Assembly (NCBI GenBank): GCA_008694505.1
Contig: VZDJ01007755.1
Coordinates: 15,790,599 to 15,854,598 of the forward strand
DNA: 64,000 nucleotides
Origin: Cyanoderma ruficeps
Taxonomy: Eukaryota; Chordata; Aves; Passeriformes; Timaliidae
Reading direction: 5' to 3'
Positions 13,500 to 26,000 of this stretch are shown here, in pieces; the stretch's first letter is position 1, and every line of letters starts with the position of its first letter. Under the pieces are notes generated by a model that searched no databases, was not told where the DNA came from, and worked only from the letters and a program-made list of their open reading frames with translations. A program made the translations under genes and the position numbers.

Positions 13500-13925
13500 A
13501 GAGAATCATTAAGGTTGGAACAGACCTCCAAGATCATTAAGCCCAACCTTTGACCAAAAACTATCATGTCCACTAAAGCATACAACAAAGTGCCACATCT
13601 GCCCTTTTTTTGAATGCTTCCTGGGATGGTGACTCTACCACCTCCCTGGTGAGCCTCTTACCATGCTTAATCACTCTTTCAGTGAAGAACTTTTCCTAAT
13701 ACCCAGCCTGAACCTCCCCTGGTGCAAACTGAGGACATTTCCTCTCGTTCTATCCTTCACTGCCTGGAAGAAGAGGCCAACACCCACATTGCCACTGCCT
13801 TACATAGTTGTAAGAGCAATAACATCTCCCCTCAGCCTCTTTTTCTCTTCCCTCATTTCCAGAGAAACTTAACTTTCCCTACTCAGTGTTAAATAGTCTT
13901 TCACTCCCTTCTATCACATCTTTTG
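13500..13925 (-). mobile_element. CR1 retrotransposon 3' portion, minus orientation
   Basis: The segment starts with the reverse complement of the CR1 3' end ('agaatcattaaggttggaac'). It continues through the diagnostic 'agatcattaagcccaacc', 'tgaagaacttttcctaat' and 'aacctcccctggtgcaa' landmarks, then the degraded 'aagagcaataacatctccc' region. It is a 5'-truncated, diverged copy. The short frame across it is an artefact. Confidence 0.88.
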
Positions 13926-16900
13926 TTGAAAAAAAAAAGGGTAGTTTTTATTTTTCTTTCTGTTCCCTTAGTGAAACCACACAGATGGAAAGATAACTTT
14001 GCTTTCCCCAGCACTGAAAACACATCCAGGGCAGTTAAAGATGAGACTAATAAAAAAAGAAAAGAAAAGAGGTTTTAAAGGACTAGAAGCTCATGTTGCT
14101 GGAGCCATGAACATTACATTGGAGAGGGAATTAATGGCTCAGCAGAGAAAAAGGGCTGCAGCACCTTCATATACCCCAAAATGGTAGGGGTGATGGGGCA
14201 ACCTAAGGACCCACCCAAAGTGTGTGCTCAGACAAAGGTCTTCTGTGCTGACCCTCATCTCTGTTTCACCCTTCCAGCAACACCTCAACCACATTCACCC
14301 TTGATCAGTAAACAAACAATTTATAGTCTGGAAACCTGCTGTGACAAGATCCATAGCCTTATTTTAGGTATTAAAGAGGAGTAAATATCTCTTGGCTATA
14401 AATTGGAGCAGGAATTAAGCAAAAGTTTTCAGGTGAATTTTTTTTTTTCAAAGCCTGACATTTAGAGACAAAAAAATTAATCAGAAGACATTGCCCAGCT
14501 TGGAACACGCAAGTCCGAGGAAGATCATAAGTTAGATAAACCTGCCCTCGATATTTGTCATTAAATGCAAAGGTAATTTAGAACTGGAGACCCTGCAGGC
14601 TGGGCCATCCAAGTGCCTGTGCTCTGGGTACCTAGCTCTGGAAAGGCGCTTCCTTTGGTTCTCTGTTGCCCACCTCACACCTCTGCCCTCCTCTCTCCGG
14701 GGCAGGGCACAGCTTTCAAATTCACCTCACAGCTATGGAGCTGTGGAGCTTTTTGCCTCTTAGAAAAGCCAAATTGGAGGCTAAGTGACCTGAGTGTCAG
14801 CAAAGCACAGCTGATACCAAGAGCCACCAGGCAGCCACTTCTCTTTGCAGGCTGCTGCCCCACCTCAGGCTCAGCTGGAAGCCCTTCAGGTGCCACAGAG
14901 GCAGCTTCCCTTTCAATTAATAAATCTGAACTGGGAAGAGCTGTGGCAAGGCAGGAATTATGCAGGGCAGTTAAAGGGGACACGGCAAAGGCTAATGGCC
15001 TGAAGCGAGAAAGAAAGACAATCCAAGATGAAAAGATCTTAACAACAAGGTCTGCCAGGAAGCACCCACAAGAACTCTTAGAATGGTTATTTTTGCTTTG
15101 GGAGGATCAGGGGAAGGAAGGAGAGGTTGCAAAGGCTTTAAGTCCAAGAAATAAACAAACACACTCTAGGAATACTAATCACTACAGAGACACTTCAAGT
15201 TGCTCTGCTGTGAGTGAGGTACTACCCTCTCCATGACCTGGCCAGAATTCTGTAACACTATCAGCAGTGCAAAAGTTCAGTTCACATTTTTCCCTCTCTG
15301 CAAAGCTAGCATGTCAAAAATGAGGGGAAAAAGCCCATTTTTTAAATGGGCAATCTAGTAAACTACCCCCATGTTACTAGAATCCTTTTTTAAAGGATCT
15401 AGTAAATTTGGAGGGGAAAAGAAAAAAAGAAAGACTCTATTTAAACACTCAGAGCTTTTCCAGCCCAGAACTGAATATAGCATAGCAGTGAATTGCCCCT
15501 GTCCCTCTGCTAGTTCCCTTTGTCATGAAAAACACATCCAAAGAAATCTGCTACATCACTCTGTGGTAACTGATTCACTCAGATCCTTTCTAACATCTAA
15601 GAAACTATGTGAGATGAGACACTCAAATATGGCTCAAGGTCTTTACCAAAATCAGAGGTGTATTTTGTCTGTTTGCTGTTTTAGTAGGCAACTACTCCTC
15701 CTCACATCCCCCCACTTGGTTCAAATTTTCTGCCCATGCAGATACGTCATGTTACCAAAGAGGAAAAAATCTCTGACTTCAGAAGAAATGACTTGCACAA
15801 GGGCCAGGGCCTAGGTTCTAGACACAGGAAGAATCTCAGAAAGATATGAAATTGCCACTTTGCTTCAGTTTTGGCTTTAGCTCTTCTTTCTTCAGTTTCT
15901 TCAGCCCAGATTCAAGTAGCAAGGAAGACATAAATCTGATCGCTAGGTGGGAAAAATATTTTAAAAAATGATACTGCCATTCTTTATCAAGAAAACAAAC
16001 TTACAAACGTTTACATACCGGTTCTTAAAGCACTCTCATTCCAGTACCTCCAGCATGGTAAAGAGGAGGGATACAACACCAAGTGCAAGGCTGTAAGAGG
16101 AGGTGAGTCAGAGGCCAGAGCAATTTGATCTCATTATACGTGATGTATAATAATGAAAAAATTATATTGTGACATTAAATAGTGGGAACAACCCAGCAAC
16201 AGAGAACGGAAAGAAACGGTGTGTCAGTATAATACCACAAAAGCCAGGTGAGTTAACATGAGATGGCATTACTAGAACAAGCTGAAAATTGATTGATCTC
16301 TATACACCAGAAATTGTTACAGAAATAGAATACAAATAATATAACCCCTTTAACTTCAGAGGCTATACCCATTAACTTCCTTGGTTTTATTCCAGCAACT
16401 AATTTGGCTCATGTCCTGTAAAGAAGGCATTTGCACTGACATACTCTCTTTGTATATACTTGAGGACTGACTCTACTTGCAGCCATTTGTCAAAAGCAGC
16501 AGAATCAGCTGAATGTAAATGTCCCAGCAGGGAACTCCACAAGTTTCAACAGTTACAAACAGTTTCCTGTGTACAAACGGTTCAAGACATAGTTCAAGTT
16601 GCTCAGATCTTTAGATTGCCAGGGAAAGCATTAGAACCAAGATCTGTATTATTGGGGAAGTTCTCCTTCCTCAAAAACTCTGCTGAGCTGATCCCCTTGA
16701 AGTTGTCCACTGTACAGATCAGGCAAAGGCCTACTCTGTTCTTGTTTGGCACAACTTGGCTGTCTTGGTAAATCCCCAATGACTTTAGCAAAGCTAAAGC
16801 TCCGGTCCACAGGACATGACTGAGAAACCTAAACAAGTATTCATATTCAAAGCTGTGGCTTCATTGGTAGTTGAAGATAACTCAAAAGTAAGCTGCTGAC

Positions 16901-19315
16901 AAAGGGTAGCAAGAAGGGTACGAGAGATGGACTTCTTTAGCAGCAGCAGCCCACAAGTAGAATAGCTTAAATAGCTTAGTGAGAAAAAAAAAAAAAACCC
17001 TTTTAGGTCAGAAGAGAGGGGACTTTTTTTCTGACAAGTGAATGCTGAGGACCTGCTCTCAGGTAGCTGCGACTCTTTTTCCTTTTCCATGGGTGACATA
17101 AGGCCCTGGTTTAAATTCTGAGCACAGGATGATTTCTATGCAGAGCAACTCAGAAAGAAGTTCTGTGCTGACTTATGATTATCTGTGTGACTAAAGTCTT
17201 CCTTTCTTTGCCAAGGTAATAAGCCATTCTCCTAATCTTTTCTGCAGCAGAGTAAATATTAGATGTAATACAGCAGATCTGGTGGCAGTTTTAGCAGAAA
17301 GGTGCTGGTGTCATATCATGTAGGATTGTACACATAAATGGCACCTTTCGAAAACCCCCCGGATTTGCAAGGTTTAAAAATACCGTGTAGCACCAGTGAC
17401 ATCTGCAGGAAGATGCTGGTTAGAACAGCGACAGGAAAAAGTGCCGAAATGAGGCTTCTGTGGGAAGCTATTGTAAGGAAAGCCAGCAGATGTACCCACA
17501 GTGCCTGCCTTCCAGGTATATTTAAGCCTACCCAGGCATATTTAAGATAAAAATTTTGGGCAGATTTCTTTAGCAAGAAGAGAAAGTAAACGAACAAGTT
17601 TACACGCAAGCAAAGATCAGAGCACTGTGCCAGCATTTAAAGGCAAGAAAGTTTGATGCAACTTGAAGCATAGTAACCAGATCCTGAAAAAAAGAGCTAG
17701 AGGGGGAAACTCTTGAGAGGACAATACCTAGTGATTACCAGTGACATACAAAATAGCTTGCTTTTTCCCCTTCCCCATTTGCACAGTAAAAACTTGAATT
17801 TCACCTTCATCTTCTCTCATTACATGATGCTGTTCCAGTTTCACCACATAAAAATCCAGCCACTCCACTTTATGCCCGTTTGCCCTGTTTACACTTGGAA
17901 AGCTCTTTCTAATGCACTTCACTAACACTGCTGCTAAACATTTTGTTTAAAATAAATGCATGCAAGTTGAAAACAAGAGCAAAGAAAATAATGGATTTTT
18001 CTGCTGTGGATAAATTTTTTGTGTTTCTTGGGTTAAAATTCCTCTTATTATTTTTGTGGAAAAGCTGTACTAATATGACTGTGGAACTGCTGAGCAAGGC
18101 ACAGAGGAATATGTGCCACAGAAAATCTGTAGACACTGCAACAGTGTGGAGGAACATGAGCTACCTGTTGCAAAATGGGAAACCTGGTAATAGAGGAATA
18201 CAAGAAATGTGGTGAGTCTGCAAGGAAAAAGAGTGCAGCATTGAAGGATACAAGTGAAGGGAAGATTGATATAACAATAAAGTATTAGGGTAGCACTGGT
18301 AAAAAAATAAAAGTAAATATTGGGATCTGGAATTGTCTGAGGGGAAGAAGGCAAGAGACCCTTTGCCTTTTCAGGCAGAACTGAGAACCTCCTGGGAAGT
18401 CCTTGATCAGATTGGATTTGACCCACTGGTGTGATTTCTCTCTGAGAGATGAGTGATATCACAGACTATGCTGCTGTGGATGACTTCAGTTCCCCAGCTA
18501 TGGCTGGGGCGGAACATGACAAAACATGAGGTGACAACCTGGGTCCAAGGCCAATCTCTGAAGTCCAATTAAAGCTGCAAAATAATGCAGAAGACAGTGC
18601 TCAGAGCAACCTACAAGCACTCATGTATCTCAGGAGAGGACCACCCCAGTTTAATGATGTTCTTAGGCCCAAGGCTGATGTAAGGCGTGGAGGTCCAGGG
18701 GAGGTCAAGTCATGGCAATTAAGTCCTGTTGGGTGCCCACAAGGCCCTCACACAAATAGAATAAGACTTAATTGTTCTTGACTAAGCTTTCTCAGCAACA
18801 GGTCCTGCATGGGTTCTTTTTGTTAGAGCCCAAAGAAGATTTTTTTTGTCATGAAGGACTAAGGTATTGCTCACTAATGAAACTCAAAAGCCACCTCTCC
18901 AAGGTCCAGACAAATTTCTCCTAAAAAGCATGGCACTGTCTTTTATTCAACTTTAGATTTCAGTCTTAGGTGCACATGTGAATTTTGGTTTGTTTTATTT
19001 TTCTATCAGTCCAAGGGAGAAGTGAAATCTGCATCTGACAGCAGTGTCAGATTTTCTCTCTAACCATCAGCCTTGCTGATGCCTTTCATCAGCATGGATC
19101 CCAAGCCATGGCTTGCAGGACCTGCACTGACCATGGGTTGAGAGCAGGCGTAGGAAGAATTTCATGCCACCATCATGAAAGCATTACTTAGGTCAGTAAT
19201 GCAGCTTACTTGTGCAACTTCCACAAGGACTCACTGTCCACAAGAGTCTTCTTGGTCTAAACCCTTCCCCTGACTATTCCAAGTATTTCCACAGCCTGGA
19301 TGAAAGGTAAGGGGT
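13926..19315. other. Intergenic, no gene recognised
   Basis: Several open frames of 100-207 codons occur. The longest is on the plus strand at 14613-15236. None shows a domain, signal peptide or homology I recognise, and none sits in a CpG-rich promoter context. A-rich runs lie near 13928 and 16983. No RNA gene is evident. Confidence 0.45.
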
Positions 19316-19853
19316 ACAACGTACAGAGATCTTATGAGACCTCAGCTGGAGTTCAGCATCCAGCTCTGGGATCCCCAACATAAGAAGGATACAGACCTGT
19401 TGAAGCGGGTCCAGAGAGGGATACAATGATTATCAGAGGACTGGAACAAATTTCCTATGAAGACAGGCTGAGTGAGTTGGGGCCGTTCAGCCTGGAGAAG
19501 GTTGTTCATCTCCAGGGAGACCTTGAAACAGCCTTCCAGTACCTAAAGGCAGCTACAAGAGAGCTGGAGAGATACTTTTTCTAAGGGCATGTGGTGATAG
19601 GACAAGAGGAAAGGGCTTTAAACTGAAAGACGGCAGGTTTAGATTAGATATTAGGAAGAAATTCAGGGTGAGGCACTGACACGAGTTGTCCAGAGAAGCT
19701 GTGGATGCCCCATTGCTGGAGGTGTTCAAAGCCAGGCTGGATGGGGCTTTGAGCAACCTGGTCTAGTGGAAGGCGTCCCTGCACAGGTACAGGTGATTTT
19801 AAAGATCCCTTCCAATGCAAAACATAGCATCAATGCTATGATTCTGTCTCTTT
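19316..19853 (+). mobile_element. CR1 retrotransposon, about 540 bp of 3' region, plus orientation
   Basis: It is nearly collinear with the CR1 3' region. Landmarks in order are 'tatgagacctcagctgga', 'gggtccagagagggataca', 'ttcagcctggagaagg', 'ggacaagaggaaagggctt', 'ttagatattaggaagaaat', 'gttgtccagagaagctgtgg' and the 3' end 'atgctatgattctg'. It is the longest relatively well-preserved CR1 3' segment in the window. No intact frame remains. Confidence 0.9.
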
Positions 19854-21879
19854 CTTTGCTGGAAACAATATCTACATGAGAAGAATAAAGAGACTAATCT
19901 AGACCCTCACCTAAACAAAGTCCATTTTCCTTTCATACCAGCTTCTTTCTGACTACTCTATCCTGCTAACAGTTGCTCAGGAAAAGTGAGGGAGATAAGA
20001 TCAACTAGATTCATAACTTATTTCCCAGTACGGTTGCAAAGGCTGACAAAAATAAACCAGAGGTATTACTGAAATGTCTGCCCATGCCCCTAAAACCCAG
20101 TTTGCACCAAGAAACACAGTCCCGTTTGTGTTTATTCTGACAACATCTAACATGTCAAGTCATCCCAAATGCAGGCAGCATCAGGTGTTTCACTGCCCCT
20201 CAGAGCACCTAAGGCTGTCTTACATATCTTGTATCAACTAACATCAACTTGCTTTTCCTTGGCTTTGCACAGGACACTGCTGCAGAACTCCTATTGCCCC
20301 AGTTAGCTTATAAATAAATCTCTCTTGATGCCAGCACTCAGTTCTTCTGGCCTGTACCAAAGAGCTGTGGCAGAGACCAGGCTGGTAAGAGAAGAAAGCA
20401 AAAGATGTGAGCAAGGAAGAGGAAGAACAGAAAAAAAAGGTAACACGTCATAGATATAAGATTATGTGTCCTTATCTACACACGATAATAGCTAAATTTC
20501 AAAAATATCTTTTTGATAAGCTAACCAGAATGAAATCTTTAACTTTTTTTTTTTTGCTGACACAGTCAAAAAGCATGACTTATAATCTTTAAGGAGGATT
20601 TTCTCTAAAAGCTGACACAGAAGATCTGTTTGTACGTGTTCAACACTACTGACTTTACAAGTTGCATTTTAAAAGAATGACAAAAAACTTTGCAGGTGAA
20701 AGACTCCTTAAAGAAAACAGGTGGCTGTAGTGGCTCTTGTGTTTTGCCTTCTGACATGCTTTGGAGATACACATATGCTGACTTCTAGCAGTAATTACAA
20801 ACCAAACTCACAGGCCAAAATCTTACAACAATTGCAAAAAACAGGTCTTCAAAGTAGTTTGTGTTGAATATTAGAGTTCTCATCTCATATATTTGAGACA
20901 CAATACTTCTTACATTGCTGAATACATGTGTAATTTGTATAAATAGAAGAGTATAAATTATCATATAGTATAGCAAAACATGTAACTGTGATTAAATGGT
21001 AATTCAGCCTAGAAGTAATTCAGCCTAGAAGAACACTCAGAAGACTGTTAAGTAAAACATGCTAATATACTATATGAGTATACACCAAATAAAATCACAA
21101 GATAAAATGGACACCAAATACTTATCACATTTCTTTAGTTTTCATTCTTCCATTTATTTTCTAGCCTTATACTTACTGACCCTGTGATAAAAAGAAATTA
21201 TTTACATTTTTAAGTTACGCTTATTTAGTAAGAAAGTTAGTACCTGAAAATTCCAGAGCCATGCAAGTAAATAGCCCTTAACAGTATGGAAAGTGTGTAT
21301 TGAAAGAAGATCCCCTCCAAGCTGTCTCAGCTCTCACCAGACATATTACAGGAAGCCATCGAGGCCAGCCACTTTCCTGGCTCATGCAGAAAAACAAACA
21401 CAGCCTTACACAGTGTGTAAGAAATACACCCATTTATCACAACCTCCAGCTGAGGGCTTGTAACAGAAACAGAATTGGATTTTCCCCCCAAGGAGTAAGA
21501 ACAAATACTTCTCTTTCTATGATCTCTCAAAACTACATCTGAAGAATACTGGTTTCTTGCAGAATAGTTGGACATTCACATAAAAGCTTTACACACTTGA
21601 ATTCTCTACTGCTGCATCTGAGCAAAGATAGTGAGCGATGTCCTTCTGTAGAGAACACAAACATCCAAGTTTTTGAAAGTAGTTCCTATTTGCTTCTGAT
21701 GGCCATAAACCTTTAGTGAAAGGAAGTAATCCTGATATGTACCTGACAACAAAAATCACAACTTCACTGGATGTTTCATATACGCAAAAATTGGATTCTG
21801 AATGCAAATTGTTCAAAAGAAATAGAACTGAGAAGATAGCAATTTTAGAATACTATTGACCCTATGGGTAGTAAACAAC
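19854..21879. other. Intergenic, region beyond the 3' end of HRH4 copy A
   Basis: No gene recognised. A 16-bp unit (taattcagcctagaag) is directly duplicated at about 21000-21031. The rest is AT-rich, with no recognisable repeat family. Confidence 0.4.
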
Positions 21880-21885
21880 TTTATT
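21880..21885 (-). terminator. Candidate polyadenylation signal for HRH4 copy A
   Basis: TTTATT on the plus strand reads AATAAA on the minus strand, 331 nt downstream of the copy A stop codon. It would give a short 3' UTR. The call is positional; cleavage is not demonstrated. Confidence 0.45.
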
Positions 21886-22215
21886 GTATTTTTAACTAAC
21901 ATCACCTGTGAACATAAATATAAGCACTACTGCAATTGAAGACAACATTTTCAGCAATCAGAATCAAGATAATGTGGATAGACTACTAGGCAAAGTCAGA
22001 CAGAGGCAATAGCCTTTCACTGGCCAATTAAAATAGTTGGGCAAAATATACAAACCTTGGTCATGCACATTTGTCTGCAGGAGGACATTTCACAGTAGGC
22101 CCATTTAGATTTTCCAACTAGTTTAATCTCCTGGAAAAGACTAAATCTAATCTCAAACAGTGGCTACTTGCATCCCTCATCCAGGTTCTCTTGGACCTTG
22201 TTTTTCTTTTTCCTT

Positions 22216-23001
22216 CTAAAAGGAACCTGATCTCAATGTTGGAAACTTTTTGTGACATAGTATCTTCAGAAAAGCCATTCGAAATTTAACATGACAGAGA
22301 GAGTAAAGAAATGGGTTCAAAGAGGAATTGATCCACAAAAGCCAAAAGGTTGCTTCATACAGGAAACTATGGACACAGGTTCCCTGGCAGGCCCCACGAA
22401 TAATCATTAATAAGGAGTATGGGGCCCAGCAAATGGTAAACACACAGACAATTATGGCAAGAGATTTTGCTATTTTCTTGTCCTGTTGGAGTTTTGATCT
22501 GGTCTTTGCACAGAAGGAAATAGAATAGTCATTTTCTGGGGTTACAGAATTGTCTCTGGAAGGAGATGAGCAGTTAGTTCCCAAAGAATCTTTCTTTGGT
22601 CTTGTGGAAGAAGAAACACTGTCTTCTGCCTCTGATGGAGGAGACGATGCCCCTGGCCACGGCAAGCCACAAAACCTCCAGGACGGGCTGCTGCTCCTTG
22701 CAGGCTCACAGTCCTGCACGCTGCCACGCCGCTGGCGCCTCTGGATGTTGTGGAAGATGTGCACGTTGAAGTAGGTCACCAGGAGCAGCGGCACAAAGAA
22801 CTCCAGGGTGGATGCACACAGCAGGAAGTACCAGTTGTCAAAGAACTCGGCGTAGCACTGATCAGCCGCCACCACGCTGTGTCCGGCCACGTGCTCCCAA
22901 AACAGGATGGCTGGGCAGTACAGGAGGAATGCTAAGACCCAGATGGCCACCATCTTGATGGCAGGGTTAGATGTTATTCCCTGCTGGGCTCTGTAAGATA
23001 C
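22216..23001 (-). CDS. HRH4: HRH4 copy A, coding exon 3
   Basis: Covers residues 139-399: ICL2, TM4, ECL2, TM5, the long ICL3, TM6, TM7 and a short C-tail ending RSGSF, then the stop. The acceptor is ccctcgcag and the exon starts VSYRAQQG, as in other H3/H4 receptors. The ICL3 core (residues 270-297) is very unlike copy B although the flanks are nearly identical. Confidence 0.92.
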   Translation of the reverse strand, partial: VSYRAQQGITSNPAIKMVAIWVLAFLLYCPAILFWEHVAGHSVVAADQCYAEFFDNWYFLLCASTLEFFVPLLLVTYFNVHIFHNIQRRQRRGSVQDCEPARSSSPSWRFCGLPWPGASSPPSEAEDSVSSSTRPKKDSLGTNCSSPSRDNSVTPENDYSISFCAKTRSKLQQDKKIAKSLAIIVCVFTICWAPYSLLMIIRGACQGTCVHSFLYEATFWLLWINSSLNPFLYSLCHVKFRMAFLKILCHKKFPTLRSGSF

Positions 23002-26000
23002 CTGCGAGGGGAAAAAAAATATAAGAAGTTCAGACTTTTAGAGACCCATTTTGGAACTAAGAGAAGCAAAAGGGGATGAACTCAAGAGATACTTGGTAAT
23101 ACAGAGATGTGGCTGTGTTGATCACCTGAAGGTCACCCAAGCACGTTTATTTCACTGATGCTGACAGAGCATAGGGTTGTCTCTCTACGAGTTAATGTCA
23201 CTGTACCAGGGTCTGGGTCAAGGGGATGAAACATGATCGTCCATCAGTACCTAGTAGTTTGGTATGCCTTGTTTGAGACACCTATGCTCTGAAGTGCCAG
23301 AGGAATTAGCACTTTATAGTTGTTGGGAGCATGACTCCTACTCACTCAAAACTGCACTGCTTTTTACAGCATTTTACAAACAAGTAATGGCATGCATCTT
23401 TCAACAGAAAAGGTGGCACATAGATTTAACCTATAAGAAAATTACTTTTTAGATAATTCATGAGGATGAAGGAAGAAATATCCCACCTGCACCACAGCCC
23501 TTAGATGATGAAACTAAAAAAATCACCTATTTTCTTCCTTCTCCATCCACTCCAGGGCCAGAACATATTTTCCACTATACGTTGCAGAATAGATAGATAT
23601 ACTGTCTCTCACATTCTGCTTCACCCCTTTCACAGGATGAATGTGTACTTCTGCAAGCTTAGACATCCAACTGATAACAAAAGTTTGAGTTATTGTCACT
23701 AGAACTGTAATACAAATGTCCGTTAGGTCTTAATTGCATTTGTATAGGAGCTCTGAATTTTGCACTTCATAAATGCTGAGGCTTTGGCTTTCCAGCATAA
23801 GTCTTCTTACACATCAAAAATTTTGGTGCTTGGTTTCCAAGATTTTTTTCCTTAAATAAAATAAAATAATAAAATTTAATAATAAAGGCAGTTATAAGAA
23901 GTTAAATTAATTACTACAAATAAGACTGAAATTCTATTGCATGAAGTTATGTTGACAGTCTCATGCACAAAAGGGCTGGAACCTTTACTTCTCTGTGACA
24001 TTCCCTGCCACTTGAGCTAACAGTGTGGCTGGTGAGAAATGCTGGCCTCCATCCCTAGCATGGCTCAAGACATAAAGCTCCAGGTGTGTAGGATTCTCTG
24101 CAGAAAGCAGAGACAGAATGTGTCTGAAGTTTGGGGTTCTGCTCCAGACACAAAGAGGAGTTTATTGCTGCATATCTACAGGCAATGATTGCAGTCTGCC
24201 CTTTGTCCCACTTTCCACCTGCTTGCTCTTGCTCCCAGTCTTATCCAGAATCTTTATAGACCATATCTCAGGTCTAGACACGCTCCCCAGTGTCCTTTAT
24301 TTCACTGCCCTAGCTCCACTGTCTTTTCCTTTTATGCCTGATTTTAGGTTCAACCCCCCAGTTTACTCTGAATTTCCTCTTTCCCTGCTTCTTTTTACCA
24401 GTCTTCTGCCTTACCCTTTCCTCAGGCAGTAACACAAGAGCAGCTTGCAGCAGAAATGGTGAGAAAAGTCCTGGTTGACTGGCTCTGCGCTGAAGCATGC
24501 TCAATGTAGAATATTCGCCCCATCTGGCTGCAAAATATCTAATAATTGCCACATGCCAGTATATTTTTGAGGGGTATTATCTTCATTAAATTTGGGCTTA
24601 TCAACACAGCAAAAGTTGGTGAATGCAACCATCCAAGGAAAAAAATCAGAGAAGCTCTAACCAGGTTACTTACAGCTTTAGTAACAGACAGAAAACGGTC
24701 ATAGCTGATAAGAACAATGTTAAATACTGAAGCTGTGCAGAGGAGATAGTCCATAACCAGCCAGAGCTTGCAGATGCCTCTTCCCAAGTGCCATTTCCCC
24801 GTCAGGCTGTAAGGGATGTAGAGGGGCATGCAGAACACACCTGTGGAAAGCAACCACAAAGACACCATGTACTTCATAGGGGTTGCAAACTCCAGGAAGC
24901 AGAGAGACACACTGTTTTGATATGTGGGTAAAAAAAAAAAATCAACAAACCTATTAAGGTGAATATGTGATTTATATAAATAAATTCTTAAATTCTTATG
25001 AAATCTGATAGTGATTTCTATGTCTTAGATGTTAGTGTGATTGCTGTATGCTGGTTGTTGAGAATAAGCTGAAGGCAATTCAGCAAAGAAGGATTTAATG
25101 AAGAAGAAAATCCAAGTCTAACCACCTTATACTCTCTAAAGGTATAAAATTAGTGCTGCAGCATATAGGCGCTGTGGTTGCATTCTGATAGGTAACCTTA
25201 TCATTGTATTTCCTCTATTCTTTCATTTGTATTAGAATTTTCCCTCAAACACATCTGCAGATGTTGCCAATGGCAATTATTCCTGTAAGATTGGTTAGCA
25301 TTTGTAAGCTGAATACAATATATTGGGCAGTCTGGTGGTGTTCTACCAGAGATAGAGCAACACAGCAGAAGTATAAAACTCTCACTTTTAAGGAGCGTTT
25401 TAATTTCATGCTTCTTCTCTACCTGAGAATAACTCCAGAACTACTTTTGTTTGTTAAATTTGTGTTTTATACAAAAAACCCTTTCACTGAAGTACTTCAT
25501 TAAGAAAATCATGTTTGTGTTTTATTTTTAAGCCAGCAACTTTTTCATTTTAACACTAACATTCTTTCAAAAGTGTGGTGGAATGGCTGATTCTGAAAAT
25601 GCTGATCTACCAGAGACAAATAGGAAATTACATGCGGCTTCAAGAGCCATTTTAAACTCTTCAGATTATTCCTTTCCTGACATGTCCATCATGATCTTAG
25701 AAGTTACTAAACATATCCAGGGTGATGTGGTTCACTGACAGTAAAACTCTGGGCTATGAGCTGACAGAGTGCTATCAACAGAGAAATGCTCACAGACCTT
25801 TCAATACTGATGGCTTATTTTAACATATACCTTAAAACAAGCAGCATCACTTGGGTACTAAATACTCACTTTTCATGGTTGCTGATAACAGTTACTGTTC
25901 TCATGAACCTCAATGGGAACAATGTTTGGCACCATGTCAAAAAATAATGACTGCTTTTAGTTATACATATAAATATAGAGGCAAACCCCAGTTTTTAAGT

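Noticed and set aside
14613..15236. 207-codon plus-strand open frame, one of the longest outside recognised genes
   Set aside because: No domain, signal or family resemblance, mixed composition, no promoter or splice context, and no sign of coding periodicity to the eye. Most likely chance.
15371..15814. 147-codon plus-strand frame near 15.4 kb
   Set aside because: No domain or family recognised, and no supporting structure around it.
24841..24910. Open frame continuing upstream of HRH4 copy A exon 2
   Set aside because: Intronic read-through. The acceptor ctttccacag and the phase-1 join to exon 1 restore the family sequence exactly.
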